Shown: positions 18,742 to 29,929, numbered from the stretch's first letter. The stretch is DNA of 35,731 nucleotides from Betaproteobacteria bacterium (GCA_025357235.1 JANXPQ010000002.1:1-35731); one strand, 5' to 3'. Translations and numbers: made by a program. Notes: generated from the letters alone by a model not told the origin.

Positions 18742-19710
18742 ATGAAAGATTTCCTGCCGTCCCTGGAAACATTACAATCCGCCGCGGCCATCGTTTATGA
18801 AACGATGGCACCGACGCCGCAATACGCGTGGCCGTTGCTGAAGGCAGCGGTCGGCGCCGAAATCTGGGTCAAGCACGAGAACCATACGCCGGTGGGCGCA
18901 TTCAAGTTGCGCGGCGGCCTGGTCTATTTCCGCGATTTTTCGCAGCAAGGCGGCCGTGCCGCCGGGGTCATCAGCGCGACGCGCGGCAACCATGGCCAGT
19001 CGGTGGGCTACGCCGCACGCAAGTACGGCTTTCCCGCAACGATCGTCGTGCCGCACGGCAACAGTCCCGAAAAAAATGCCGCGATGCGCGCCCTCGGTGT
19101 CGAGTTGATCGAGCACGGCGATGATTTCCAGGCGGCGCGGGAACGCGCGGCGTGGATCGCGCAGCAGCGCGGATTGCACATGGTGCCTTCTTTTCATCCG
19201 CTGCTGGTCCACGGGGTGGCGTCCTACTCGCTGGAACTGCTGCAGAACGTGCCCGATCTCGACGTCGCCTACGTGCCGATCGGCCTCGGCTCCGGCGTTT
19301 GCGGCATGATCGCCGCACGCAATGTACTGGGCCACCGCACGGAGATCGTCGGCGTCGTCTCCGAACACGCGCCCGCGTACGCGTTGTCGTTCGAGCAGCG
19401 TCACCTGGTCGAGCATCCGGTCACCACCCGTGTGGCTGACGGCATGGCCTGCCGCACGCCCGAGCCGGAGGCGCTCGAGATCCTGTGGCGCCACCTTGCC
19501 AGGATCGTGCGGGTCACCGACGACGAGATCGAAGATGCCATGCGGCTGATGTACTCCGCGACGCACAATGTTGCGGAAGGGGCGGGCGCGGCGCCGCTTG
19601 CGGCGGCATTGAAAGAGCGCGGCCGGCTTGCCGGCAAGAAAGCAGCCGTGGTGCTGAGCGGCGCGAACGTGGACCGTGACGTATTCGCGCGCCAGCTCGC
19701 AAAATCCTGA
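18742..19710 (+). CDS. PLP-dependent threonine/serine dehydratase-like protein
   Basis: WVKHENHTPVGAFKLRGG PLP-lysine region, SATRGNHGQSVGYAARKYG, GLGSGVCGMIAA and C-terminal VVLSGANVD. Confidence 0.9.
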   Translation: MKDFLPSLETLQSAAAIVYETMAPTPQYAWPLLKAAVGAEIWVKHENHTPVGAFKLRGGLVYFRDFSQQGGRAAGVISATRGNHGQSVGYAARKYGFPATIVVPHGNSPEKNAAMRALGVELIEHGDDFQAARERAAWIAQQRGLHMVPSFHPLLVHGVASYSLELLQNVPDLDVAYVPIGLGSGVCGMIAARNVLGHRTEIVGVVSEHAPAYALSFEQRHLVEHPVTTRVADGMACRTPEPEALEILWRHLARIVRVTDDEIEDAMRLMYSATHNVAEGAGAAPLAAALKERGRLAGKKAAVVLSGANVDRDVFARQLAKS

Positions 19711-19756
19711 CCGGCCTCTTGCCATGGCAACGCCATGGCGGGAAGATTCGCCTGCA

Positions 19757-20566
19757 ATGCCCGACCGGACCTCGACCATGTTGATTCGACCCCCTCTCCT
19801 GCTGCGCCTGGCCCTGTTCGGCGTCATCGCCTGCGCAGCGCTTACAATGCTGCCCCGCAGCGCGGCCTTCGCCGCGCCGGCGATGGCCATCTATCGCGGC
19901 GATGCGCCCGCCGCCGCCGGTGCGGGCCGCAGGATCGAGCTGCGGTTGAAGGCGGATGGCACGATGAGCCTGATCAGCGACTACCGGAACAACAAGGCGC
20001 CCATTACCGAAGACGGCCACTGGAACCCGATCTCCGTCGAAGCGATCGACGTCATCATCGAGCGCAAGGACGGCGTGGCGGTCGGCCCGAACACGCTGCA
20101 CTTTGTCAAACAGGGTGACGTCCTGCAGACCACAGCGGAATCCGCGGCCCAGTTCGGCAGCCAGGGACTGCAATTACGTCAGACGAAAGCTGCTGCGCCG
20201 CCAACGGCAGCGCCCGTCGTCGGCACGGCCAACGCCACCGGCTCATGGCGATGGGAAGGCCTGGTTTCTTCCGCCGACAAACTCGCGATCGAGCAACCGG
20301 AACGCTATACGCTGGACTTGCAAGGCGGCGGCAAAGCGCTGGTGCGCGCCGACTGCAATCGCGGCCAGGCCGCCTACAAATTCGACGGCCGCGCCATTGC
20401 CATCAGGATCTCGGGCATGACCAAAGTCGCCTGCCCGCCGGGTTCATTGTCCGAGCGCTATCTGAAGGCTCTCGAATCCGCGGTCGGCCAGCGCATCAGG
20501 GGAGACAATCTTTTCCTCGACCTGGCCGGTGGAGGCGGGACCATGAAGTTCGCGCGGGCCAGATAA
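19757..20566 (+). CDS. exported META-domain-like protein
   Basis: N-terminal hydrophobic export signal. C-terminal WRWEGLVS...YTLDLQGGGKALVRADCNRGQAAYKFDGRAIAIRISGMTKVACPPGS resembles META/DUF306. Start uncertain (19757 or 19778). Confidence 0.7.
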   Translation: MPDRTSTMLIRPPLLLRLALFGVIACAALTMLPRSAAFAAPAMAIYRGDAPAAAGAGRRIELRLKADGTMSLISDYRNNKAPITEDGHWNPISVEAIDVIIERKDGVAVGPNTLHFVKQGDVLQTTAESAAQFGSQGLQLRQTKAAAPPTAAPVVGTANATGSWRWEGLVSSADKLAIEQPERYTLDLQGGGKALVRADCNRGQAAYKFDGRAIAIRISGMTKVACPPGSLSERYLKALESAVGQRIRGDNLFLDLAGGGGTMKFARAR

Positions 20567-20567
20567 G

Positions 20568-20966
20568 ATGCCATTCGATCCGAAAGCACCCGGCGGTAAC
20601 ACCGCGCGCAACGTGCTGGGCGGACCGCTCGGCGAATGCGGAAGCAAGCCACTGACCGGTTTCTATCGCGACGGTTGCTGCAATTCCGGACACGACGATC
20701 ACGGCGTGCATTCGGTTTGCGCGCTGATGACGAAGGAGTTCCTGGAATTCTCCCTTGTGCGCGGCAACGACCTGAGCACGCCGATGCCGGATTTCGGCTT
20801 TCCCGGATTGAAAGCCGGCGACCGCTGGTGCCTGTGCGCCGCGCGCTGGCGCGAAGCGCTCAAGGCCGGCTGTGCACCGCGCGTCGTGCTGAACTCCACG
20901 CATGAGCGCACGCTCGATTACGTCAGCCTGGACGATCTGAAGAAGCACGCGATCGATCTTCAATAA
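20568..20966 (+). CDS. DUF2237 family protein
   Basis: NVLGGPLGECGSKPLTGFYRDGCCNSGHDDHGVHSVCALMT...FLEFSLVRGNDLSTPMPDFGFPGLKAGDRWCLCAARW. Confidence 0.88.
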   Translation: MPFDPKAPGGNTARNVLGGPLGECGSKPLTGFYRDGCCNSGHDDHGVHSVCALMTKEFLEFSLVRGNDLSTPMPDFGFPGLKAGDRWCLCAARWREALKAGCAPRVVLNSTHERTLDYVSLDDLKKHAIDLQ

Positions 20967-20972
20967 GATCAG

Positions 20973-21100
20973 AGGAAAAGTGAAAGGTGAAAGGTAAAAG
21001 CTGAAAGTGAAAAGCCCGCAAGCGCAGCCGTGCCGGGCCACACGGAAGGAAAGCTGCGCCTTTGCATTTCCACTTTTCCCTTTAACCTTTGACCTTTCGG
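20973..21100. repeat. inverted pair of GTGAAAGGTGAAAGG-type low-complexity repeats
   Basis: 5' arm 20973-21014 gaggaaaagtgaaaggtgaaaggtaaaagctgaaagtgaaaag; 3' arm 21066-21100 atttccacttttccctttaacctttgacctttcgg. Confidence 0.6.
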
Positions 21101-21249
21101 CTCGCCCTTCCGGGCAGTGAACTTCATGCCGCCTCGCGGTCAAAAACACCAGGGGCCACGGCACTGGCTACTAAAATCCGCTGACCGTGGTATTGTCGCC
21201 CTGCCGGAGCCGGCCTGCCCGCTTCGGGCCATGTTCAATCAGAGGAGCC

Positions 21250-21597
21250 ATGAGCATCAAGTTTCGCAGCAAAGAGTTGTCTCCCGCGGAAGCGTCGTTC
21301 CTGAAATGGCAGTACGGTTTCGACGAACAGGACGAACCGTTCGAGCGCGCGTTGTGGCAGGCCATCATGCGGGCCTGGGATGCCGATGCCTCATCGGAAA
21401 CAAATCCCCGCCACCTCGAACGCCTCGGCTGCGACGACGCTTATCCGGAGGAAGTCGCGCTTTACGTGAAATTCAAGTCCGAAGACAGCGACGCGTTGTG
21501 GAATGAGCTGATCCGCCGCGCCGGCCTGTCCGATCGCCGCACGACTAAAGTCGAACTGCCGGTCGATCGCCGGCGCCGCAGCGGCGCCCGGGCCTGA
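21250..21597 (+). CDS. hypothetical protein
   Basis: ORF MSIKFRSKELSPAEASFLKWQYGFDEQDEPFERALWQAIMRAWDA...; plausible RBS (agaggagcc) before the ATG. Confidence 0.65.
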   Translation: MSIKFRSKELSPAEASFLKWQYGFDEQDEPFERALWQAIMRAWDADASSETNPRHLERLGCDDAYPEEVALYVKFKSEDSDALWNELIRRAGLSDRRTTKVELPVDRRRRSGARA

Positions 21598-21617
21598 AGA
21601 CGCGCTTCCCGTTTCCC

Positions 21618-21639
21618 GTCCGCAGGCGTGCCTGCGGAC
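21618..21639. terminator. perfect hairpin GTCCGCAGGC-GT-GCCTGCGGAC, no T tract
   Basis: 10-bp perfect inverted repeat 20 bp after the 21597 stop. Confidence 0.35.
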
Positions 21640-21755
21640 AGCGCCGCCTGTACCCCTGATTTTGCCGGCTGTGTCGTGATTTCCGGCATTATCACGCCCG
21701 TCGATAGCGTGTAATCTTTGCGTCCACGTCCCTAAAAAAAGCGGAGGAACGCCCG

Positions 21756-21875
21756 ATGAGCGCGGCGGACATGAAAGCAAGGGAATTCCAGTCGTGGTCT
21801 TCGGTGGCGCCAGGTTGGCGCAAGCACGACAAGCGGCTCACCGGGGTCACCTGGATCGCATGGGGACGCAAGTAA
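21756..21875 (+). pseudogene. possible N-terminal remnant of a SAM-dependent methyltransferase
   Basis: RBS GGAGG then a 39-codon ORF MSAADMKAREFQSWSSVAPGWRKHDKRLTGVTWIAWGRK*. The WxSVAxGWxKHDxxL segment resembles N-termini of UbiE-like methyltransferases, but no downstream domain is present. Confidence 0.35.
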
Positions 21876-21901
21876 TGCAGGCGCTACATTCCTGAACCGG
21901 A

Positions 21902-22825
21902 ATGACTCCGCCACGCACCGACGGGCCGCGCTTCATGAGTGCAGGCGAAGCACTCACCGATTTCATCCGGCAGGAAAACGGCTATTGGCTGGCGCGCGCC
22001 GGTGGCGCGCCCTGGAATGTGGCTCGCGTCGTGGCGGGTCTCGGCATTTCCAGTGCGTTCGCGGGCAGCGTGAGCCGCGACAATTTCGGCGACGAGCTCG
22101 CCGCGCTCAGTCGCACGTCCGGACTGGACATGCGCTTCCTGCAGCAACACGAAAAGTCTCCGTTGCTGGCGATCGTTCACGAGACGTCGCCGCCGCGCTA
22201 TTACTTCATCGGCACCGACAGCGCCGATCTCGCCTTCGATCCGGCGCTGCTTCCGCATGAATGGGCGCGCTCGGTGGAATGGCTGCATTGCGGCGGCATC
22301 AGCCTCACGCGCGAGCCCTTGCGCGGCCGGCTGATCGGCCTGCTGGAAAACGCCAAGGCGGCGGGCGCGAAGGTGAGCTTCGATCCGAACTTCCGCAACC
22401 TGATGACCGCTTCCTACGACGCCACTCTCGTCCGCGTCGCGGGCCTGGCGGATGTGATCAAGGTTTCCGACGAAGATTTGCGCGGCCTGTTCCGCACGCG
22501 CGACGAAGCCGGCGCGCTGGCGCAGCTCAAGGCGCTCAATCCGCAAGCGGTCGTTATGCTCACGCTCGGCGCGCAGGGCGCGGAACTGCATGCAGGCGCA
22601 CAGCGCCTGCACCAAGCCTGCCCGACGGTTGAAATCGCCGACACGGTCGGCGCGGGCGACGCCAGCATCGGCGGACTGCTCTGCAGCCTGATAACCCGAC
22701 CCGGTGCGGACTGGTCGACGCATCTGCGGTACGCGGTCGCCACGGGAACGGCCGCGTGCCTGCGACCCGGCGCGGCGCCGCCGACACCCGTCGAGGTCGA
22801 AAGCGTTCTGGCGAAGATGGACTGA
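21902..22825 (+). CDS. PfkB-family carbohydrate kinase (fructokinase-like)
   Basis: GGAPWNVARVVAGLG, FDPNFR, ADTVGAGDASIGGLL signature. Confidence 0.92.
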   Translation: MTPPRTDGPRFMSAGEALTDFIRQENGYWLARAGGAPWNVARVVAGLGISSAFAGSVSRDNFGDELAALSRTSGLDMRFLQQHEKSPLLAIVHETSPPRYYFIGTDSADLAFDPALLPHEWARSVEWLHCGGISLTREPLRGRLIGLLENAKAAGAKVSFDPNFRNLMTASYDATLVRVAGLADVIKVSDEDLRGLFRTRDEAGALAQLKALNPQAVVMLTLGAQGAELHAGAQRLHQACPTVEIADTVGAGDASIGGLLCSLITRPGADWSTHLRYAVATGTAACLRPGAAPPTPVEVESVLAKMD

Positions 22826-22830
22826 AGCCC

Positions 22831-23904
22831 TTGCCCGACTTCCGCGACCCGCAATTCCTGCTCGACCACATCCGCCACACGATGGCGTTCTACCATCCGC
22901 GCGCAATCGATCCGCGCGGCGGGTTCTTCCATTTTTTCCGCGACGACGGCAGCGTCTACGACACAATGACCCGCCACCTGGTCAGCAGCACGCGGTTCAT
23001 TTTCAACTATGCGATGGCCTATCGCCGATTCGGCGATGCGGCGTACTCGCAGGCCGTGCAACACGGCCTGGCTTTCCTTCGCGACCGGCATCGCAATGCG
23101 TCGACCGGCGGCTATGCCTGGCTGCTCGACGGCGGGCGCATTGCCGACGCGACCAATCATTGCTATGGCCTTGCATTCGTCCTGCTGGCCTATGCCCATG
23201 CATCGATGGCGGGGGTGGAAATGGCACGCGCGTGGATCGGCGAAACCTTCGACCTGATGGAGCGGAATTTCTGGTCGCCGGCGTCCGGCCTGTACGCGGA
23301 CGAGGCGGCTGCGGACTGGTCGGCGGTCTCCCCATATCGCGGGCAAAACGCCAACATGCATGCCTGCGAAGCCATGCTGGCGGCGTTCGATGCCACCGGC
23401 CAGACACGCTATCTCGATCGCGCGGCGAAGCTGGCGCGCAACATCACGGTACGGCAGGCGGCGCTGGCCGACGGGCTGGTCTGGGAGCACTACCATGCCG
23501 ACTGGTCGGTGGACTGGGATTACAACCGGCACGACAAGACCAACATCTTTCGTCCATGGGGCTATCAGCCCGGACATCTTGCCGAATGGGCCAAGCTGTT
23601 GCTGATACTGGAGCGTCATGCCGATCGACTGGGCGATGCGCAATGGCTGGCGCCGCGCGCGGCCGAATTGTTCGACGCCGCAATGAAACACGCATGGGAC
23701 GACGAGCACGGCGGCCTCGTCTACGGTTTCGCGCCGGACGGCAGCCTCTGCGACGGCGACAAATATTTCTGGGTGCAGGCGGAATCGCTCGCAGCGGCGG
23801 CGCTGCTGGCAAAACGCACCGGCGACGAAAAATCCCCCGCGGGAAAAACCGACTACCACACCATGGGCGCGTGCTACGAAGTGCTCAACGTGGCCGGGAC
23901 ATGA
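22831..23904 (+). CDS. AGE-family epimerase/isomerase (N-acylglucosamine 2-epimerase-like)
   Basis: DPRGGFFHFFRDDGSVYDTMTRHLVSSTRFIFNYAMAYRRFG, GQNANMHACEAMLAAFDATG, PWGYQPGHLAEWAKLLL, DKYFWVQAESLAAAALL. Start assumed TTG at 22831, 5 nt after the kinase stop. Confidence 0.88.
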   Translation: MPDFRDPQFLLDHIRHTMAFYHPRAIDPRGGFFHFFRDDGSVYDTMTRHLVSSTRFIFNYAMAYRRFGDAAYSQAVQHGLAFLRDRHRNASTGGYAWLLDGGRIADATNHCYGLAFVLLAYAHASMAGVEMARAWIGETFDLMERNFWSPASGLYADEAAADWSAVSPYRGQNANMHACEAMLAAFDATGQTRYLDRAAKLARNITVRQAALADGLVWEHYHADWSVDWDYNRHDKTNIFRPWGYQPGHLAEWAKLLLILERHADRLGDAQWLAPRAAELFDAAMKHAWDDEHGGLVYGFAPDGSLCDGDKYFWVQAESLAAAALLAKRTGDEKSPAGKTDYHTMGACYEVLNVAGT

Positions 23905-23912
23905 TCGCGGCT

Positions 23913-25040
23913 TTAGCGACGAAACAAGGCCGCCGCACTGGCCAGCAACAAGACTGAAGCTCCCATCAACAGCGCGTTCATTCCATTTTTCGAATCGGCC
24001 ACCAGGCTCACCAGCAACGGGCCGACTATCTGTCCCACCGCGAAAGCTGCGGTCATCGCCGCGATCAGTCGCGATGCGTGATCGGGCGCCAGGATGCGCG
24101 CCTCCTGCAGGCCGGTCATGGTGGCCACCATGAACGTGCCGCCCACGCAGCACGCCGCAATCACGATACCGGCCGCGCCCGGCAGCAACACGGGCATCGC
24201 CACGCCGAGCGCCATGACGACGTGCGACAGTGCCCAGATGCGCCGATTCGACAGATGCGCCGCCAGCCGGCCGGCCAGCAGAGTCGAAACGAATGCCGCG
24301 CTGCCGAATATCGGCCAGGCCCAGCCGAACACCGCCGGGTCGGGAAGGATCTGTCTCGCCATGGCCGGCAGGAAGGTGCCCGGAATGATGTAGCCGAAGC
24401 CGAGAATTCCGTAGCAGACGATAACGAGCGCGTGCGTGCGCAGCCGCAGCGGCGAGGCCGCCGCTTTCGTTGCGGCTCGCGCCTGCGTCGCATCGCGATA
24501 GCCAGGCCAACACAAAACGGTGAGCAACAGCGCGATGGCGCCGGTCGCGACCCAGGCCTGGTCGGCCGACCATGACAGATTCAGGAACAACAGACAGAAT
24601 GCGCCGGTCAGTGCAGTGCCGAATCCGACGCCGCTGAACACCACGCCGCCGAGTTGTCCTCTACCCTGTGCCGCAAGCTGCCCGAGGATAAAGGACGAGG
24701 CGAATATCAGGACCCATGCGCTTACCACGCCTGCGAGTCCCCGCAGCAGCAGCCATGCGGCGGGATGATGAAAAAACCCCATGGCACCGGTGAGCAGGGC
24801 CACCGTCACCACTGAAAAGCGCACCACCGTCACCGTCGCCGCACGGATCCAGATCGCCGACAGCGCGCCGATAAAATAGCCGACATAATTCACCGAGGCC
24901 AGCAAGCCGGCCATGCGCAGCGTCAGGCCGTAATCCTTTTGCATCATCGGCAGGATGGGCGTGAACGCAAAGCGGCCGATGGCGATGGCCAGCGCAAGCA
25001 ATCCGGAAATCGCGAGTCGCCACGCGGAAGGTTTATTCAC
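23913..25040 (-). CDS. YbfB/YjiJ-family MFS transporter
   Basis: LALAIAIGRFAFTPILPMMQKDYGLTLRMAGLLASVNYVGYFIGAL and multiple TM segments. Confidence 0.9.
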   Translation of the reverse strand: MNKPSAWRLAISGLLALAIAIGRFAFTPILPMMQKDYGLTLRMAGLLASVNYVGYFIGALSAIWIRAATVTVVRFSVVTVALLTGAMGFFHHPAAWLLLRGLAGVVSAWVLIFASSFILGQLAAQGRGQLGGVVFSGVGFGTALTGAFCLLFLNLSWSADQAWVATGAIALLLTVLCWPGYRDATQARAATKAAASPLRLRTHALVIVCYGILGFGYIIPGTFLPAMARQILPDPAVFGWAWPIFGSAAFVSTLLAGRLAAHLSNRRIWALSHVVMALGVAMPVLLPGAAGIVIAACCVGGTFMVATMTGLQEARILAPDHASRLIAAMTAAFAVGQIVGPLLVSLVADSKNGMNALLMGASVLLLASAAALFRR

Positions 25041-25083
25041 TTCGAATTCTTGATTTGGTCAGTCTAGTAACAATACCCTAAAT

Positions 25084-25124
25084 CAACGCGTTCACCGCTC
25101 CCCCAAAAACAACGCGCTCACCGC
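25084..25124. repeat. 15-bp direct repeat CAACGCG(T/C)TCACCGC
   Basis: CAACGCGTTCACCGC at 25084-25098 and CAACGCGCTCACCGC at 25110-25124, one mismatch, 26-bp period. Confidence 0.6.
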
Positions 25125-25266
25125 AGAGGACGCGGATGGTTGAAGTCCTTATTTTCAATAGGTAGGCAGGATTCAGGGTTGCGCGGCCGCAAGCCTTGGA
25201 CTATAAGAACGAACCGGCGCGGCGGTGTGTTTCGCCGTTCCATAACAAGAAAACCGGAGGAGCTTC

Positions 25267-26955
<1,689 letters not shown>

Positions 26956-26962
26956 GCCGATC

Positions 26963-27385
26963 ATGGGAAAAGTCTTTCGCGTCGAATATCCAATCCGCTT
27001 CTCGCATTGCGATCCCGCCGGCCAGGTTTACTTTCCACGCTTCTTCGATCTGCTGCACGATGCGATGGAAGACTGGTTCAACCTCGGACTGCAGGAGCGT
27101 TTCGCCGACTTCCTGATGAAGAGGCAGCTCGGCACGCCGACGGTCGGCACGCAATGCGACTTCCTGAGCCCGGCGCATTTCGGCGACACGCTCGTCATCG
27201 AACTGTCGATTCTGCGGCTCGGCAACAGTTCGATCGAACTCGGTTTCAATGCCAGCATCGACGGGCGCGCGTGCCTGAAGTGCCGCCACACCATCTGCAT
27301 TTTCTCCAAGGAAACCCTGAAGGCGGTGCCGATTCCGGAAACACTGCGCAGCCGCATGCAGGATTACGTCGTTGCGGCCGGGTAA
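26963..27385 (+). CDS. acyl-CoA thioesterase (4-hydroxybenzoyl-CoA thioesterase-like hotdog fold)
   Basis: YPIRFSHCDPAGQVYFPRFFDLLHDAMEDWF active-site region. Confidence 0.88.
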   Translation: MGKVFRVEYPIRFSHCDPAGQVYFPRFFDLLHDAMEDWFNLGLQERFADFLMKRQLGTPTVGTQCDFLSPAHFGDTLVIELSILRLGNSSIELGFNASIDGRACLKCRHTICIFSKETLKAVPIPETLRSRMQDYVVAAG

Positions 27386-27576
27386 TCCGGGCGCCCTTCT
27401 GCCACGCCCTCCGCGGTTATGACGGGGAACTTTTCCGCGGATGACCTGCCTATAGTTCCATGACGATTCGCTCATCGGATCGTTGCCATTCCGGTTCCGC
27501 CCCAAGTCCGTTATTTCCTGACCGTCTGCGCTTCGAATCCACGGATCGCCGGATAGGCTCATCAAAGGAGAATCCA

Positions 27577-28038
27577 ATGAATACCGATATCTGGAAGATC
27601 ACTGCACTGACGCTGTTCCTGGCCTTTTTGCTGGCCGGCGCACCGATGACGTTTGCCGCCGAGAGTACCGGCGGCAAGACCACCGGCAAGGACGTTTCGC
27701 AAAAGATCGACGAGACGGCGCACGCGATCAAGAACTATTCCGCGGAGCAGCGCGATGAAGCCCTGAAGAACGCGAAAAGCGTCCTCGCGGACGCCGATGC
27801 GCGCATCGATCGTTTCGAAAGCAAGATGAACAGGGACTGGGACAAGATGAATGCTTCGGCGCGCAAGCACGCGCAGGATACGATGAAGATGCTGCGCCAG
27901 CAGCGCCAGGATCTGTCCCAGAGCTACGGCGAGTTGAAGCGCAGTTCCGCGAATGCCTGGGATGAGGTCAAAGAGGGCTTCGCGAAGAGTTACGACGCGC
28001 TGCGCGACTCCTTCTCGAAGGCGTCGAAGGAATTCTGA
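27577..28038 (+). CDS. hypothetical exported coiled-coil protein
   Basis: Signal peptide MNTDIWKITALTLFLAFLLAGAPMTFAA followed by charged helical sequence; RBS aaaggag upstream; followed by a terminator. Confidence 0.75.
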   Translation: MNTDIWKITALTLFLAFLLAGAPMTFAAESTGGKTTGKDVSQKIDETAHAIKNYSAEQRDEALKNAKSVLADADARIDRFESKMNRDWDKMNASARKHAQDTMKMLRQQRQDLSQSYGELKRSSANAWDEVKEGFAKSYDALRDSFSKASKEF

Positions 28039-28062
28039 GCCACAGTCCGCAGGCGCAGGAAA

Positions 28063-28086
28063 AGCCCGGGAAACCGGGCTTTTTTT
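28063..28086 (+). terminator. rho-independent terminator
   Basis: AGCCCGG-GAAA-CCGGGCT followed by TTTTTT. Confidence 0.9.
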
Positions 28087-28181
28087 CGCCCTTCGTCCAG
28101 ACGCGATTGACGGCTCCCGCACCGTAATTTTCGGGTTGTGCTAAAGTAGGTGTATATGCACGTTAATGGGGTTTTTCATAA

Positions 28182-28691
28182 GTGACCACCGCCACCATTG
28201 CCAGTCGTCCGAAATCTGCGCGAGCGGCAATGGCCGCCGGGAGCGCTGCGCAAAGCCCGCAACCGCTCGTCTGCACCGGGGCAAGGCTGCGCCGTCTTAC
28301 GCGGCGCATCACCGCGTTCTATGAGCACCACATGCGCGACAGCGGGTTGAAGCTTTCCCAGTACTCGCTGCTGGCGCAATTGTCGGAAGTTCCGCAGGCG
28401 TTGACCGCGCTGGCCGACCGCATGGAGATCGATCGCACGACGCTGACTCGCAGCCTGCAACCCTTGCTGGAACAAGGCTGGGTTGCGGAGTCGTCTGGTA
28501 CCGACGCGCGGCAGCGCCTGATCGTGCGCACTGCGAGCGGCACCCGCGCCCGCGACGCGGCGCGCAAGTATTGGCGGCAGGCCCAGCTCGCGCTCGAGCA
28601 GCACCTCGGCCGGGATTTCGTCGCCAACTTCCACGCCCAGCTCGATCAGGCCCTGTCGCGCCTCAAGCCCGCCCTTCCAGAGGATAACTAG
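28182..28691 (+). CDS. MarR-family transcriptional regulator
   Basis: LSQYSLLAQLSEVPQALTALADRMEIDRTTLTRSLQPLLEQGWVAESSGTDARQRLIVRT winged HTH; GTG start. Confidence 0.92.
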   Translation: MTTATIASRPKSARAAMAAGSAAQSPQPLVCTGARLRRLTRRITAFYEHHMRDSGLKLSQYSLLAQLSEVPQALTALADRMEIDRTTLTRSLQPLLEQGWVAESSGTDARQRLIVRTASGTRARDAARKYWRQAQLALEQHLGRDFVANFHAQLDQALSRLKPALPEDN

Positions 28692-28693
28692 CC

Positions 28694-29929
28694 ATGTCTT
28701 CCCGCAACGAAAACCGCTCCTACTGGTTCGTCGTCCTGCTCGCCGCCGCATTATTGATGGTCACCATGGGATCGCGGCAGTCGCAGGGTCTGTTCCTGTC
28801 GCCGCTCAATACCTCCACGGGACTCGGCATCGCCACCATCAGCCTGGCCATGGCGATCGGCCAGTTCGTCTGGGGCGCCGTGCAGCCGATCGCGGGGGCG
28901 ATTGCCGACCGCTACGGTCCGGGACGCGTACTCGTCGGCGGCATCCTCCTGCTCGCGCTCGGCTCGGCGATCACGCCGCTCATGACGACCTCCATGGGCC
29001 TGATATTTTCGCTCGGCATCCTGGTGGCGGCGGGCGCGGGCGCGGGAAGCTTCTCGGTGTTGATCGGGTCGGCCGCGCGGCACATGCCGCCGGAAAAACG
29101 CGGCATGGCTGCCGGCATCATCAATGCCGGCGGATCGTTCGGGCAATTCGTATTCGCGCCGATCACGCAAGGCCTGATCGGCGCGCTGGGCTGGATGGGT
29201 GCGATGTGGTCGATCGCCGGGATCGCACTGGCCGCCCTGCCGATCACCCGCGCGCTGCGTGGCAAACCCGTGACCGCCGCGGAAGCTGCGCGCTCGGTGG
29301 CCGCCAATCCCGCCGACAAGGGCATGAAAGCTGCGCTGCGCGATGCGATGAAGGATCGCAGCTACCTGCTGCTGCACGCCGGATTCTTCACGTGCGGATT
29401 CCATATCGCCTTCCTGATCACGCATCTGCCGGGGGAAGTACAGTTGTGCGGACTTTCGGCGCAGGTGGCAAGCTGGTCGCTGGCGATCATCGGCCTGTCC
29501 AACATCGCGGGCAGCCTGCTGGCCGGCTGGGGAACGCAACGCTATCGCAGCAAATATATTCTGTTCTGGATGTACAGTTCGCGCGCGGTGCTGATCCTGA
29601 TCTATCTCGCCGCGCCTAAAACTGCGCTGACGTTCTATCTCTTTGCTGCGGGCCTCGGACTGACCTGGCTTGCGACCGTGCCGCCGACTGCCACCATCGT
29701 CGGCAAGCTGTTCGGCACCCGCTACCTGGCCACCCTCTTCGGCCTGACGCTGCTGTCCCACCAGATCGGCGCTTTCCTCGGCGCCTGGCTGGGCGGACTT
29801 GCCGTCGTCAACCTCGGTGACTACACGGTGATGTGGTACCTCGATGCCGGGCTCGCCACCTTTGCGGCCCTGGTCAACCTGCCCATCCGCGAAGTGCCGA
29901 TCGCGTCACCCAGGCTGCAGGCCGCCTGA
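28694..29929 (+). CDS. MFS transporter
   Basis: 12-TM-like hydrophobicity; GAIADRYGPGRVLVGG loop; GIINAGGSFGQFVFAP. Confidence 0.92.
   Translation: MSSRNENRSYWFVVLLAAALLMVTMGSRQSQGLFLSPLNTSTGLGIATISLAMAIGQFVWGAVQPIAGAIADRYGPGRVLVGGILLLALGSAITPLMTTSMGLIFSLGILVAAGAGAGSFSVLIGSAARHMPPEKRGMAAGIINAGGSFGQFVFAPITQGLIGALGWMGAMWSIAGIALAALPITRALRGKPVTAAEAARSVAANPADKGMKAALRDAMKDRSYLLLHAGFFTCGFHIAFLITHLPGEVQLCGLSAQVASWSLAIIGLSNIAGSLLAGWGTQRYRSKYILFWMYSSRAVLILIYLAAPKTALTFYLFAAGLGLTWLATVPPTATIVGKLFGTRYLATLFGLTLLSHQIGAFLGAWLGGLAVVNLGDYTVMWYLDAGLATFAALVNLPIREVPIASPRLQAA

Noticed and set aside
18453-18791. Small ORFs over the ACGCAAAGG repeats
   Set aside because: Translations of low-complexity repeat DNA (KGAKETKRKERK / KDAKEGQERTQRK).
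22414-24573. 719-aa minus-strand ORF
   Set aside because: Runs antisense to the kinase and epimerase and overlaps the MFS gene in a different frame; no domain.
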